64,000 nucleotides of DNA from Streptomyces monomycini (GTDB lineage: Bacteria; Actinomycetota; Actinomycetes; Streptomycetales; Streptomycetaceae): positions 1-64,000 of the forward strand of contig NZ_JAFIQY010000030.1 in NCBI RefSeq assembly GCF_022271435.1, given 5' to 3'. The notes under the pieces were generated by a model. The model did not search any database. It saw nothing but the letters and a program-made list of their open reading frames with translations, and was not told where the DNA came from. The translations under genes and the position numbers were made by a program. Positions 21,571 through 30,165 of the stretch are shown piece by piece (the first letter of the stretch is position 1; every line of letters begins with the position of its first letter).

Positions 21571-22755
21571 TCAGGGCCGGGGCGCGGGTGGCGGCTCCTG
21601 AGGCGAAGGCGGTTCGGGGCCGCGATCCCCGGGTGAAGACGGGCCGAGTCCGGGACCCCCGGCGTCCGGGTCTTCTTCTTGAACGGCGCTCTCGTACGGC
21701 GGGGGAGCGGGCGGAGCAAAATGATCGCGGACGGCTGCTGCCGCTTCAGCCGCGACCGGGCCGGAACACTTGGCGATGTTCTCCGCGACGCGTTGGGCCA
21801 GCATCGCGCCCTCCGCTGTGCCGGGGATGCCCAGCTCCTTCAGCAGGAGGCCGACACAGTCGACGGTTCCGGAACCGGGGCCCGGCTCGCCGTCCTCCGG
21901 ACCGGTGGCGAAGTCCTCCCACGGGGTGTGCGGGCGGTACCCGTCGGCCGACGGTGATGCTTCCGCTTCCGCTTCCTCGACGGGTTCGGGGAAATCCCTG
22001 GTGTTGGCCGCTCCGGCGAGCCGGGTGAGGGTGCCGATCAGATCGACGGTGTGCTCGATCGCTTCCTCGTTCCGGGACAGGTACCAGACGACGGCGCTGC
22101 CGGGGTCCTTGAGTACGTCGTCGCCCAGGTACGCGCGTTTGCTCTTCTCGTATTTGCGCTCGTGCTCCCAGACGGCCTCGTCCTTGCGCACGGTCGAGAG
22201 CTTGCTCAGCCGGTCACGGTCGGGCTCGCTCAGGGTGAGAGTGACGGCGTCGGCCATCGCCAGGACCCGGCCGGACGCATCGCCTTGCATGGTGCCCAGT
22301 ACTCCGCCCAGCTGGTGCTGGATCAGCGAACAGCGCTGCGGGAGCTGCTGAGCGGTGACGGCGCGGGCGCGCTCCAGTATCGCGCTCACAGCCAGGCCGC
22401 CGGGGCTCACCGGAGGGCCGTAACCGGATTCGTCGAGGACGGCCCAGCGGATCCGGGCGGAGAAGAGGAAGTCGTAGTCGGGTGACTGACTGGGCAGCGC
22501 CACCTCGGTGATGAAACGTTCCTGCGGCTCTCTGGGAGGGATCGGCAGATCGGGGTCGGCGAGCGCCTCCCGCGGGATCAACGGCTTCCTGCGGTCGGTG
22601 ACCACGAACACGGTGACCGCTCCGGCCAGCAGGGACAGGGCCAGCACGGGCCACAGCCACAACGGCTGCCAGCCCAGCGCCAGCCCGGCGATGGCGACGA
22701 GCAGTTCGCCGATCACCGTGACGAACATGGTGAAGGTTTTATGGCCCGAACTCAT
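21571..22755 (-). CDS. Two-TM membrane protein of the TIR-NTPase operon, function unknown
   Basis: A 394-residue protein with two hydrophobic segments (about 8-28 and 31-52) and a long cytoplasmic part. This begins with a beta-rich domain (FITEVALPSQSPDYDFLFSAR) and continues with charged helices (ERARAVTAQQL; KDEAVWEHERKYEKSKRAYLGDDVL; GSAVVWYLSRNEEAIEH), a layout recalling SPFH/stomatin-like scaffold proteins. The C-terminal third is acidic and proline-rich, probably disordered. ATG 22755 follows GACAGGAAAG and lies 17 bp after the NTPase stop, so it is the last gene of the operon. It may be the membrane platform or target of the TIR/NTPase pair; that is inference. Confidence 0.75.
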   Translation of the reverse strand: MSSGHKTFTMFVTVIGELLVAIAGLALGWQPLWLWPVLALSLLAGAVTVFVVTDRRKPLIPREALADPDLPIPPREPQERFITEVALPSQSPDYDFLFSARIRWAVLDESGYGPPVSPGGLAVSAILERARAVTAQQLPQRCSLIQHQLGGVLGTMQGDASGRVLAMADAVTLTLSEPDRDRLSKLSTVRKDEAVWEHERKYEKSKRAYLGDDVLKDPGSAVVWYLSRNEEAIEHTVDLIGTLTRLAGAANTRDFPEPVEEAEAEASPSADGYRPHTPWEDFATGPEDGEPGPGSGTVDCVGLLLKELGIPGTAEGAMLAQRVAENIAKCSGPVAAEAAAAVRDHFAPPAPPPYESAVQEEDPDAGGPGLGPSSPGDRGPEPPSPQEPPPAPRP

Positions 22756-22772
22756 CTTTCCTGTCCCCCGAG

Positions 22773-24755
22773 TCAGCTGCTCACGTGCTGGGCAGCATTG
22801 ATTTTGCGCCAGACCAGTGCTGAGACGTCCGCCTTCGCCGCTTGCTCTTCTCCGAAGGCGCACGGCAGGTGCCAGTCCAATGCGTAGATTTCGCCGAGAA
22901 GTTCGCCGCGTCCCTCACAGGCCTGCACCAGAACGTCCAGAACGTTTTCCCGCGCAGCCGGCCACTTACGGGCAGTCCTCAGCCAGTCGGCCGTTCTGGC
23001 ACGGCAATCAGCAAAGGGACGCGCCGCGAGAACTGCGCGCCAGCCGGCGGTCAATTGCCGCCGTACGACTGGTTCGGCTATCAGTGGCCGGGCCCGTCCT
23101 CCCGGGTCGGCGAAGCGCTCCGGTTCGGCGAGCCGCCAGAACAACTCGATTTCACGGGCGCGGCGCCAGGCGGAGAGAGACCGGCTCCAGGCGCGGTCGA
23201 TACGGTCCAGCAGGCGTCGTGTCAGGCGGCTTTCGGAAAAGGCCAGGTCGAACAGTGCGTCGTGGGCGATGGGCGCGGTATCGGCGGTTTCCCGGCGGGC
23301 GAGGTGAAGGAGCCGTACCAAAGCGCTGTCGGGGTGCTGGACGGCCATGGCCCCGGAGCAGACACCGACCAGGACCCGTACCAAGCCGGGGCTCGGCTGC
23401 CGCCCGGTCGCCCATTCGTAGGTCTTCTCCCGGAAATGACCACCGTGCGTCTCGTCGCGCAGTCCGGTGTCCAAGGCGAGGTAGGCTGATCGATGCAGCC
23501 ACGACGGCGTTCCGCCGGACGCGGAGGCCCACGCGACCGCGGTTCCGGACAGCTCTTCGGGGCTTTCGGTGCGCAGACACTGCCGGGCATATCGCAGGAC
23601 AAGAGCGTCAGGCTTCTCGCCGGCGGCAGCGGAGTCCCGGACCAGGCGGTCCGTCCAGACGCGCAGGACGGGCCGTAATTCCGGGAAATCGTCCCAGAAG
23701 CAGTCGCTGACCGCTTCGTCGTAGCGAAGGCCGCGGAATTCCACCCGGCCCCCGGCCGTCAGTTCCGCGCCGACGTCGGACAGGCGTTGCGGCAGTGTCG
23801 TACGGCTGAGCAGGGGTTGCACCACATGCGGCTCGTCCGCGGCCTGCAGCAATTGGGCAGCCGCTTTCTGGACGGTCTGTCCGCGGGCTCCATGCAGCAT
23901 GGCGCACGACAGAAAGAGGGCCCGTTGTGCACCGGAGGACCGCTCCAGAATCTCGCGCACCTCAGTCTGCCGCCGGAGGGTGGCCGCCAGCGCGCGTTCC
24001 AGCCAGTCCTTGAAGTAACCGGTATCCGGGCTCTGCTGGTCGCGGTACTGCTTGACGAGGTCCGCGAACTGGGCGACCTCGCGCATGTGCGCGGTGGCGA
24101 GAAACGAGGTCAGCTCGCCACGGGAGAATTCCGCCTCCTCCGGAATGATGCGCTCGGCGTGCAAATGCCTGCGCAGCACCTTGAGGGCTTCCGGCCGGCC
24201 CACCGGGACGCGTAAGCCGCTCAGATCGTCGCGGACACGGGCCTCGGACGGCAGCGCGACGGTGAGCCAGGCGGACTTCGCCTGCACGGCGGCGCGGAAC
24301 TCGGACATCTCCCGTTGTGCTTGCTCCAGGACGTCCGGCCCGGCGGCCGTGAGATCCAGCAGCATCAAGTCGGACTGCTGAACATCGTCCGGGTGAAGGA
24401 TGGACCCGCCCGACCCGTCGTTCTCCTCCACCCGGTCCGGCAGCCTGACGAATCGGCTGCCGCTGCCCTGCTGCCGCTCGTACAGCAGCTCGCGCGCTGC
24501 CGCGCTGCGCCCGCTGCCGACCGGGCCGCTGATCAATACGGTGCGGTATTCCGAAAGGCGGTCCCGGGCCTGGTCGAAACCCGGCGGGAAGACGAATCGG
24601 CGGTGCAGTCGGAAGAGTTCGTCCCGGGCGGCGTCGCGTGGAGGGCGGCGGGGAGTGCCGGTGGGTGATGAGCCGAAGTAGACGTACTGATCGCCGGTTC
24701 CCGAATGCAGCGGGCCGGAGGCGTCACCGAGAGCCGTCCCGATGAATTCGGTCAC
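22773..24755 (-). CDS. P-loop NTPase with N-terminal signalling-motif segment, partner of TIR protein
   Basis: A 660-residue protein. Residues 5-25 carry the motif IGTAL, SG, HSG, QYV that is also found in the C-terminal tail of the TIR protein. After a basic linker comes a P-loop ATPase domain: Walker A-like GPVGSGRSA (77-85), where the usual lysine is Arg83, and Walker B-like LMLLD (130-134). The rest is helical, with an arrangement like STAND/NLR-type or AAA ATPases, but I recognise no named sensor domain. The GTG overlaps the TIR-gene stop by 4 bp; the frame upstream of it is a shadow of the TIR gene. Likely a switch that recruits or activates the TIR effector. Confidence 0.75.
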   Translation of the reverse strand: MTEFIGTALGDASGPLHSGTGDQYVYFGSSPTGTPRRPPRDAARDELFRLHRRFVFPPGFDQARDRLSEYRTVLISGPVGSGRSAAARELLYERQQGSGSRFVRLPDRVEENDGSGGSILHPDDVQQSDLMLLDLTAAGPDVLEQAQREMSEFRAAVQAKSAWLTVALPSEARVRDDLSGLRVPVGRPEALKVLRRHLHAERIIPEEAEFSRGELTSFLATAHMREVAQFADLVKQYRDQQSPDTGYFKDWLERALAATLRRQTEVREILERSSGAQRALFLSCAMLHGARGQTVQKAAAQLLQAADEPHVVQPLLSRTTLPQRLSDVGAELTAGGRVEFRGLRYDEAVSDCFWDDFPELRPVLRVWTDRLVRDSAAAGEKPDALVLRYARQCLRTESPEELSGTAVAWASASGGTPSWLHRSAYLALDTGLRDETHGGHFREKTYEWATGRQPSPGLVRVLVGVCSGAMAVQHPDSALVRLLHLARRETADTAPIAHDALFDLAFSESRLTRRLLDRIDRAWSRSLSAWRRAREIELFWRLAEPERFADPGGRARPLIAEPVVRRQLTAGWRAVLAARPFADCRARTADWLRTARKWPAARENVLDVLVQACEGRGELLGEIYALDWHLPCAFGEEQAAKADVSALVWRKINAAQHVSS

Positions 24756-25513
24756 CGGCCGTCGCTCTCGTCCTGGGGCGGAGTGGCGTGGAAGCTGATA
24801 CCGCCTTGGTTGCCACCGGTGACGTGTACGCCACTTCCCCCGGACTGGTGGTTGGAGTGGGTGTACTGGTCGCCTTGGTGCGAGTTCACGTACTGGTTCC
24901 CCTGGCCACTGTGCACGGCACCGCTCGGCTTGTTGAGCGCGGTGCCGATGGTGCCCGCCTGGAAGACCGTGCCGTGATTGCCGTCGACGGTGTTGCGGGT
25001 CTTCGTTCCGGCGTCGCCGTCCCGGGCGGTACGGGAATCCGCCGCACCCAGCCGGGGAATCAGCCGGGCGAGCTCGTCGGCGAGCAGGTCCAGGTCGTGG
25101 TGCGAGGTGTAGGAGGAGACCCGGCGGAACTGGCGGCGCGTCAGTTCGCGAATGCCGACCGGAAGACGGTCGGCGGCCGGCGGGGTGGTGTCCGGACCGA
25201 TGAGTACGGGAATGACCTGGGCTCCGCTCTCCAGCGCCTCGGCGATTTCGCGACACGTCCAGTCGTCCCCGCCGCCCGCTGTCTGTCCGAGAAGGCCGTC
25301 CAGCCAGCGTGGCCCCATGACGGCCAGCAGCACGCTGCAGTTCCGTACGGCTGACCGCAGGGCTTCCGGGAAGAGGCTGCCCGCCGGAATCGATTTACCG
25401 TCCCGGAAGACCAGCTCCGTACCGAACCGCTGGGACAGATGATTTTCGATGAGAGCGGCACCGTCCGGTGCGTCCGCCGTGCGGTAATTGATGAATATCT
25501 CGGGTTGCTGCAT
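24752..25513 (-). CDS. TIR-domain effector with Gly/Asn/Gln/His-rich C-terminal tail
   Basis: A 253-residue protein. Residues 1-155 form a TIR domain: EIFINYRT strand, LVFRDGKSIPAG box-2-like loop, SVLLAVMGPRW, then DDWTCREIAEAL, where Glu89 aligns with the catalytic Glu of SARM1-type NADase TIRs, followed by VIPVLIG. Residues 174-243 are low-complexity: GTVFQAGTIGTAL, then GNQY/GDQY and GG repeats, resembling bacterial RHIM-like/amyloid signalling motifs. The start ATG has GGAG upstream and gives the natural TIR N-terminus. Such TIR proteins cleave NAD+ when assembled; activity here is inferred from the conserved residue only. Confidence 0.85.
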   Translation of the reverse strand: MQQPEIFINYRTADAPDGAALIENHLSQRFGTELVFRDGKSIPAGSLFPEALRSAVRNCSVLLAVMGPRWLDGLLGQTAGGGDDWTCREIAEALESGAQVIPVLIGPDTTPPAADRLPVGIRELTRRQFRRVSSYTSHHDLDLLADELARLIPRLGAADSRTARDGDAGTKTRNTVDGNHGTVFQAGTIGTALNKPSGAVHSGQGNQYVNSHQGDQYTHSNHQSGGSGVHVTGGNQGGISFHATPPQDESDGR

Positions 25514-25598
25514 CGCAGAATCTCCATTTCGGTACTGGACAGTGACCGGTGCGGGACGACGTCCGGCGCGGACGGTTCCCCGACGCCGGCGGGGAAAT

Positions 25599-26891
25599 TC
25601 AGGCCGTGGGGCGCAGGGCCGAAGTGAGCTGCGGGGTGATCTCCCGCACCGCGGCATTCGAGCTGTGCCGGGTCAGCAGGCGGGCCAGCCGTCGTACATC
25701 GGCCTGGACCGTTGCCGAACCGACCTGGGACACGGGCCCGAGCAGTGCCCCCGCCACGGAACAGGCGTGCTCGATGTGGCCGGCCGCGGCGTGGCTGAGC
25801 GCGCGGCGCATGCCGTAGCGGACCTGGTTGCGTACGGAATGGCCGGGCAGCCGGGCGGTCTCGGCGTCGAGGATGTCGGCGGCCTGTTGCGGACGGCCGA
25901 GGTCGTAGAGGCACCAACCGGTCGCCATGGAGACGGGGTCCGTCAGGTTGCTGCTCCCGATGACCGGGAGATCGGGGTCTTCGGTGTCGGCACCCAGCAA
26001 GGCGCGTGCGGTCTCCAGCCGGCGCATACAGGCCCGGTGATCCCCGGCGAGAGCGTGCCCCTGTGCTTCCTGCTGAGCGGCCAGGCCTCTGATGCGCGGT
26101 GGCGCGTCCTTGGTGGCCGCTGCCCGTCCGGACAGGTCGATGGTCGCGGGGGCGTCGCCGGCATAGAAGGAGATCAACGCCTGCCGGGCCAGCGCGTAGG
26201 TCGCCAGGTGCCGGTCGCCGCCGGCTTCGGCGAGGTCGACCGCGCGCCGGGTCAGCCATGACGCGGCGCGGTCGTTGCCGGACTCCTGGGCCATCCACCC
26301 CGCGAATTCCGCGTAGCGGGACGCCAGGACGAGAAGTCCGCGCCGGGTTCCGCCTGCCGAGCGGGTGGCGAGATCGCGTAAGGCCTGGGCCTGGGCCACC
26401 AGGGGCGGCACCAGGGCACCGGGTTCCGCGTACTGGCCCAGTCGGCGGTACTGGTCGAACATCGCCCGCGAGGCCTGGAGCAGCCCGGCGTCCACCGGGG
26501 ACGCCGTGGCCGGTTCCTCGCCCGCGGCCACGGCGAGCAGGCAGGAGGCGCCCAGTGCCAGGGCACGGCGGCGGTCCATGGCGGCGAAGCGGACCGAGCC
26601 GTCTGCGTCCCACTGCATGATCCACACCTCTTCGTCGGGCCGGGACTCGGGGAGGGGCGCCGCCTCCGTCGCTTCCGGTGGCGGCACCAGCGCCGTCAGT
26701 GCGCCGTCGGCGCACAGAGCGGCGTCGCAGAGCCGGGCGAGCTCGGACGTGGGGCGTTTGAGTCCCGTCTCGACCTTGCTCAGGTGGCCCTTGCTGTAGT
26801 GCACCGCCATGGCCAGCCGGGTGAGGGACCACCCCGCGGTCGTGCGGCGCTTTCGGAGTGCGGTTCCGAACGCGATCGGCTGCTTCGACAC
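25599..26891 (-). CDS. XRE-family regulator with C-terminal TPR-like domain, first gene of TIR operon
   Basis: A 430-residue protein typical of Streptomyces: an N-terminal HTH (about 8-60, with recognition helix SKGHLSKVETGLKR) followed by a linker with AMDRRRALALGASCLLA and a long alpha-helical repeat region (TPR-like: ASRYAEFAGWMAQESGN; LATYALARQALISFYAGD; GWCLYDLGRPQQAADIL). GTG 26891 is preferred because GGAGG lies 7 bp upstream; an ATG 15 bases earlier is possible. It is 85 bp from the TIR gene on the same strand and divergent from priA, so it probably controls this operon or senses its trigger. Similar regulators elsewhere pair with small membrane or signalling proteins. Confidence 0.8.
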   Translation of the reverse strand: MSKQPIAFGTALRKRRTTAGWSLTRLAMAVHYSKGHLSKVETGLKRPTSELARLCDAALCADGALTALVPPPEATEAAPLPESRPDEEVWIMQWDADGSVRFAAMDRRRALALGASCLLAVAAGEEPATASPVDAGLLQASRAMFDQYRRLGQYAEPGALVPPLVAQAQALRDLATRSAGGTRRGLLVLASRYAEFAGWMAQESGNDRAASWLTRRAVDLAEAGGDRHLATYALARQALISFYAGDAPATIDLSGRAAATKDAPPRIRGLAAQQEAQGHALAGDHRACMRRLETARALLGADTEDPDLPVIGSSNLTDPVSMATGWCLYDLGRPQQAADILDAETARLPGHSVRNQVRYGMRRALSHAAAGHIEHACSVAGALLGPVSQVGSATVQADVRRLARLLTRHSSNAAVREITPQLTSALRPTA

Positions 26892-27124
26892 GTGAACCTC
26901 CGGCATGTCGACCGTGCGGCCGCTCGGGCGGTCCCGGCTCCGGACGTCAGCCTGCTGGCGTCGAGCCGATGCCGACAAGGCAGCCGGACGGTTTCCCGTT
27001 TCCTCTTCGTGTTCCGGGCGTGGCCCGGAGAGGCAGCGAACCGGAACGGCCGCCCCCTGTCGACCCCTCGGGCCCGTCCCCGGCGCCACCGCCGCTGTCA
27101 GTCCCGTCTGCTAAGACTGATGCT

Positions 27125-29248
27125 GTGAGCAGGGAAGACGACGGGCCGGGTGCGGAGCCGGAGCAGCTTGCGTTGATTCGGGAGGCGGTGCGGGGGACGA
27201 AGGCGGCGCGGGCGAAGCCGCGGACGTGGCGGGGGGCCGAGCTGGCGGAGCGGTTGCCGGTGGCGCGGGTGCTGGTGGACAAGGGGCTGGTGCATCTCGA
27301 CCGGTATTTCGACTACGCGGTGCCGGCGGCGATGGACGCGGAGGCGCAGCCCGGGGTGCGGGTGCGGGTGCGGTTCGGGGCCGGGGAGAAGGGGGGCCGG
27401 CGGGAAGGGGGGAAGCTGGTCAGCGGGTTCGTGGTGGAGCGGGTGGCGGAGAGCGAGTACCGGGGGGTGCTGGCGCCGATCGCGCAGGTGCTGTCGCCGG
27501 AGCGGGTGCTGTCGCCGGAGTTGCTGGGGCTGTGCCGGGCCGTCGCCGACCGGTATGCGGGGACGCTCGCGGACGTGGTGCAGCTGGCGGTGCCGCCGCG
27601 GCGGGCGCGGGTGGAGGGGCGGGGGAGCGGGGAGCTGCTGCCGGTCGACGCGCCTCCGGAGGCAGGGAGTTGGAGCAGGTATCCGGCGGGTCCCGGGTTC
27701 TTGGCGGCGTTGGGGCGGGGGGACACGCCGCGTGCCGTGTGGACGGCGTTGCCGGGGCCGTACTGGCCGCAGGAGCTGGCGCGGGCGATGGCCGCGACGC
27801 TGGCCTCGGGGCGTGGGGCGCTGGCCGTGCTGCCGGACGGGCGGGCCGCCGCGCGGGTGGACGCGGCGCTGGGGGAGTTGATCGGGGAGGGGCGGCATGT
27901 GGTGCTGAGCGCCGATGCCGGGCCCGAGGAGCGGTACCGCCGGTGGCTGGCGGTCAGCCGGGGCGCGGTGCGGGCGGTGATCGGGACGCGGGCGGCGATG
28001 TTCGCGCCGGTGCGCGATGTCGGGTTGGTTGCCATTTGGGATGACGGGGACGGTAGTCACAGTGATCCGCACGCGCCGCAGCCGCATGCGCGGGAAGTGC
28101 TGTTGCAGCGGTCGGTGACGGAGCGGGCGGGTTTCCTGCTGGGCGGGCTGAGCTGCACGGTCGAGGCGGCGCAGCTGGTGGAGACGGGCTGGGCACGCCC
28201 GCTGACGGCCGAGCGTGAGCAGGTACGGGCCGCGGCGCCGCTGGTCCGTACGGTCGGTGACGCCGACGAGGCGCGGGACGCGGCGGCTCGGGCCGCGCGG
28301 CTGCCGACGCTGGCGTGGCAGGTGGTGCGCGAGGGGCTCCGGCGTGGGCCGGTGCTGGTGCAGGTGCCGCGGCGGGGATACGTACCGCGGCTGGCGTGCG
28401 AGCGGTGCCGGGAGCCTGCGCGCTGCCGGACCTGTGCCGGGCCGCTGGAGGCGCGGGACGCGGGCGAGCTGCGGTGCGGCTGGTGCGGGCGTGAGGAGGG
28501 AGACTGGCGCTGCGGGGAGTGCGGAGGTGTGCGGCTGCGCGCCCAGATCGTGGGGGCGCGGCGGACGGCGGAGGAGCTGGGACGGGCGTTTCCGGCGGTG
28601 CCGGTGCGCACGTCGGGGCGCGACCATGTGCTGGACACGGTGCCCGGCGCCCCGTCCCTGGTGGTGAGCACGCCGGGCGCGGAGCCGGTCGCCGAGGGCG
28701 GTTACGCCGCCGCGTTGCTGCTGGACGGGTGGGCGCTGCTGAGCCGTCCCGACCTGCGGGCGGGCGAGGAGGCGCTGCGGCGCTGGCTCCAGGCCGCGGC
28801 GCTGGTCCGGGGCCATGCGGAGGGCGGCACGGTCGCGGTCATCGCGGAGGCGACGCTGCGCCCCGTACAGGCGCTGGTGCGCTGGGACCCGGCCGGGCAC
28901 GCGGTGCGCGAGCTGGCGGAGCGGGCCGAGCTGGGCTTCCCGCCGGTGTCCCGGATGGCGTCGGTGACGGGCCGTCCCGAGGACGTGGCGGAGATGCTCG
29001 CGGCGGCCGGGCTGCCGGAGGGTGCCGAGGTGCTGGGCCCCGTACCGGTGCCGGCTCCCGACGCGGGACGGCCGCGCCGGCCGGGGGACCCGCCGCCCGG
29101 GGAGGAGTGGGAACGGGCGCTGGTACGGGTACGCCCCGGCCAGGGTGCCGCGCTGGCGGCGGCCTTGAAGACGGCGCAGGCGGCGCGGCTGGTCAAACGG
29201 GAGGGGGAGGCGGTGCGGGTGCGGATCGATCCGCCCGATCTCGGGTAG
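27125..29248 (+). CDS. priA: Primosomal protein PriA, actinobacterial helicase-dead form
   Basis: A 707-residue replication-restart protein. The N-terminal 3'-DNA-binding domain (about 50-150, DRYFDYAVPA.. VRVRFG) and the zinc-binding cysteine cluster (CERCREPARCRTCAGP, RCGWCGREEGDWRCGECGG) are intact. The helicase core is degenerate: where Walker A should be, the chain reads ALAVLPDGRAAARVD without GxxxxGKT, and the DEEH box is replaced by AIWDDGDGSH. This loss is known for actinobacterial PriA and leaves a loader or scaffold role. GTG 27125 gives the canonical N-terminus, but no good ribosome site is visible. It precedes fmt and rsmB in the usual order. Confidence 0.93.
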   Translation: MSREDDGPGAEPEQLALIREAVRGTKAARAKPRTWRGAELAERLPVARVLVDKGLVHLDRYFDYAVPAAMDAEAQPGVRVRVRFGAGEKGGRREGGKLVSGFVVERVAESEYRGVLAPIAQVLSPERVLSPELLGLCRAVADRYAGTLADVVQLAVPPRRARVEGRGSGELLPVDAPPEAGSWSRYPAGPGFLAALGRGDTPRAVWTALPGPYWPQELARAMAATLASGRGALAVLPDGRAAARVDAALGELIGEGRHVVLSADAGPEERYRRWLAVSRGAVRAVIGTRAAMFAPVRDVGLVAIWDDGDGSHSDPHAPQPHAREVLLQRSVTERAGFLLGGLSCTVEAAQLVETGWARPLTAEREQVRAAAPLVRTVGDADEARDAAARAARLPTLAWQVVREGLRRGPVLVQVPRRGYVPRLACERCREPARCRTCAGPLEARDAGELRCGWCGREEGDWRCGECGGVRLRAQIVGARRTAEELGRAFPAVPVRTSGRDHVLDTVPGAPSLVVSTPGAEPVAEGGYAAALLLDGWALLSRPDLRAGEEALRRWLQAAALVRGHAEGGTVAVIAEATLRPVQALVRWDPAGHAVRELAERAELGFPPVSRMASVTGRPEDVAEMLAAAGLPEGAEVLGPVPVPAPDAGRPRRPGDPPPGEEWERALVRVRPGQGAALAAALKTAQAARLVKREGEAVRVRIDPPDLG

Positions 29249-29263
29249 CCGGGCAGGGGGTCC

Positions 29264-29310
29264 GCTGGTGCTGGTGCTGGTGCTGGTGCTGGTGCTGGTG
29301 CTGGTGGTGC
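29264..29310. repeat. Hexamer microsatellite (CTGGTG)n after priA
   Basis: About 7.5 uninterrupted copies of CTGGTG directly downstream of the priA stop codon. Confidence 0.95.
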
Positions 29311-29377
29311 GGTGGGCGCGGCTGGGGTGGGAGGCAAGAGGGGCCGCCCCGGGGGCGGGCCGGGGCGGTGGGCGTGG

Positions 29378-29920
29378 TCAGCCGTTGCGGGGGCCGGGGA
29401 AGACGCCGGGGCGCGCCTCTTCCCGCGCGGGGACGGAGGCCTGGCCCGGCAGCGTACGTGCGGCAGGGACGGCCGGTGCGCTCGGCAGACCGGGGGAGAC
29501 GGCCAGGCCGCGGGCCGCCGACGGCTCGGGTGTACGGACCGCGTCACCGGTCTCCGGGCCGGGCTGGGAGGTGGAGCGACGGGCGCCGTAACGGCGGTGC
29601 ACGGCCTGTTTGGTGACGCCCAGGGCGGAACCCACCGCGTCCCAGGAGAAGCCCAGCGAACGGTCGAAGTCCACCGCCGCCGTGACGAGGGTCTCGACGC
29701 TGTCGCGCAGTTCCTGGGCGAGACGTACGGTCGGGGCAGGGGCGCGCCCGTAGACGACGAAGCCGGCGGACGGGCCGGTGCGCCGCGGCCGGTAGACGTT
29801 GCCGAGCTGAGCTGTCAGGGTGCGCAGGGCGTCCACCTGCCGGCGGACCCGCTCGATGTCCCGTACCAGTAGGTGCAGGCTGGCGCGTGCCTGGGCGTCG
29901 TGGGTTGCGTGGTCGGCCAT
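29378..29920 (-). CDS. Small HTH-containing protein, unknown role
   Basis: A 180-residue protein with a helical N-terminus (ARASLHLLVRDIERVRRQVDALRTLTAQLG) and a central helix-turn-helix (FSWDAVGSALGVTKQAVHRRYG, about 88-109), then a Pro/Ala-rich disordered tail. ATG 29920 has GAGAGG upstream. It is probably a DNA-binding protein. Its position between priA and fmt, on the opposite strand, is shared with other Streptomyces as far as I recall. Target unknown. Confidence 0.75.
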   Translation of the reverse strand: MADHATHDAQARASLHLLVRDIERVRRQVDALRTLTAQLGNVYRPRRTGPSAGFVVYGRAPAPTVRLAQELRDSVETLVTAAVDFDRSLGFSWDAVGSALGVTKQAVHRRYGARRSTSQPGPETGDAVRTPEPSAARGLAVSPGLPSAPAVPAARTLPGQASVPAREEARPGVFPGPRNG

Positions 29921-30165
29921 GAACAAGCCTCTCGAACCGGCGTTGAATGTGCAGAGAATCGTGACAAGAAGGTGAAAACGAGCGGGCCGCGAGGGCGGCC
30001 CGGTCGGTCAATGCTGCTTGACCAACGCGACAGACGCGGCTTCGGTCACGGTATGGGGGCGTACGGGTTCCAATGAGGGGCGCGCGTCTGTTCGCACGCC
30101 CCCCGAAGGTGTGGCCCATAGACTGGTGCGCCGTTCCGCAGCGTGTGAGAGGTAGTACGCCACCC

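Noticed and set aside
21571..26891. Calling the operon a known Thoeris, TIR-STING or TIR-SAVED defence system
   Set aside because: No ThsA, STING or SAVED-type partner is recognisable; the ATPase, tail motif and membrane gene do not match those systems.
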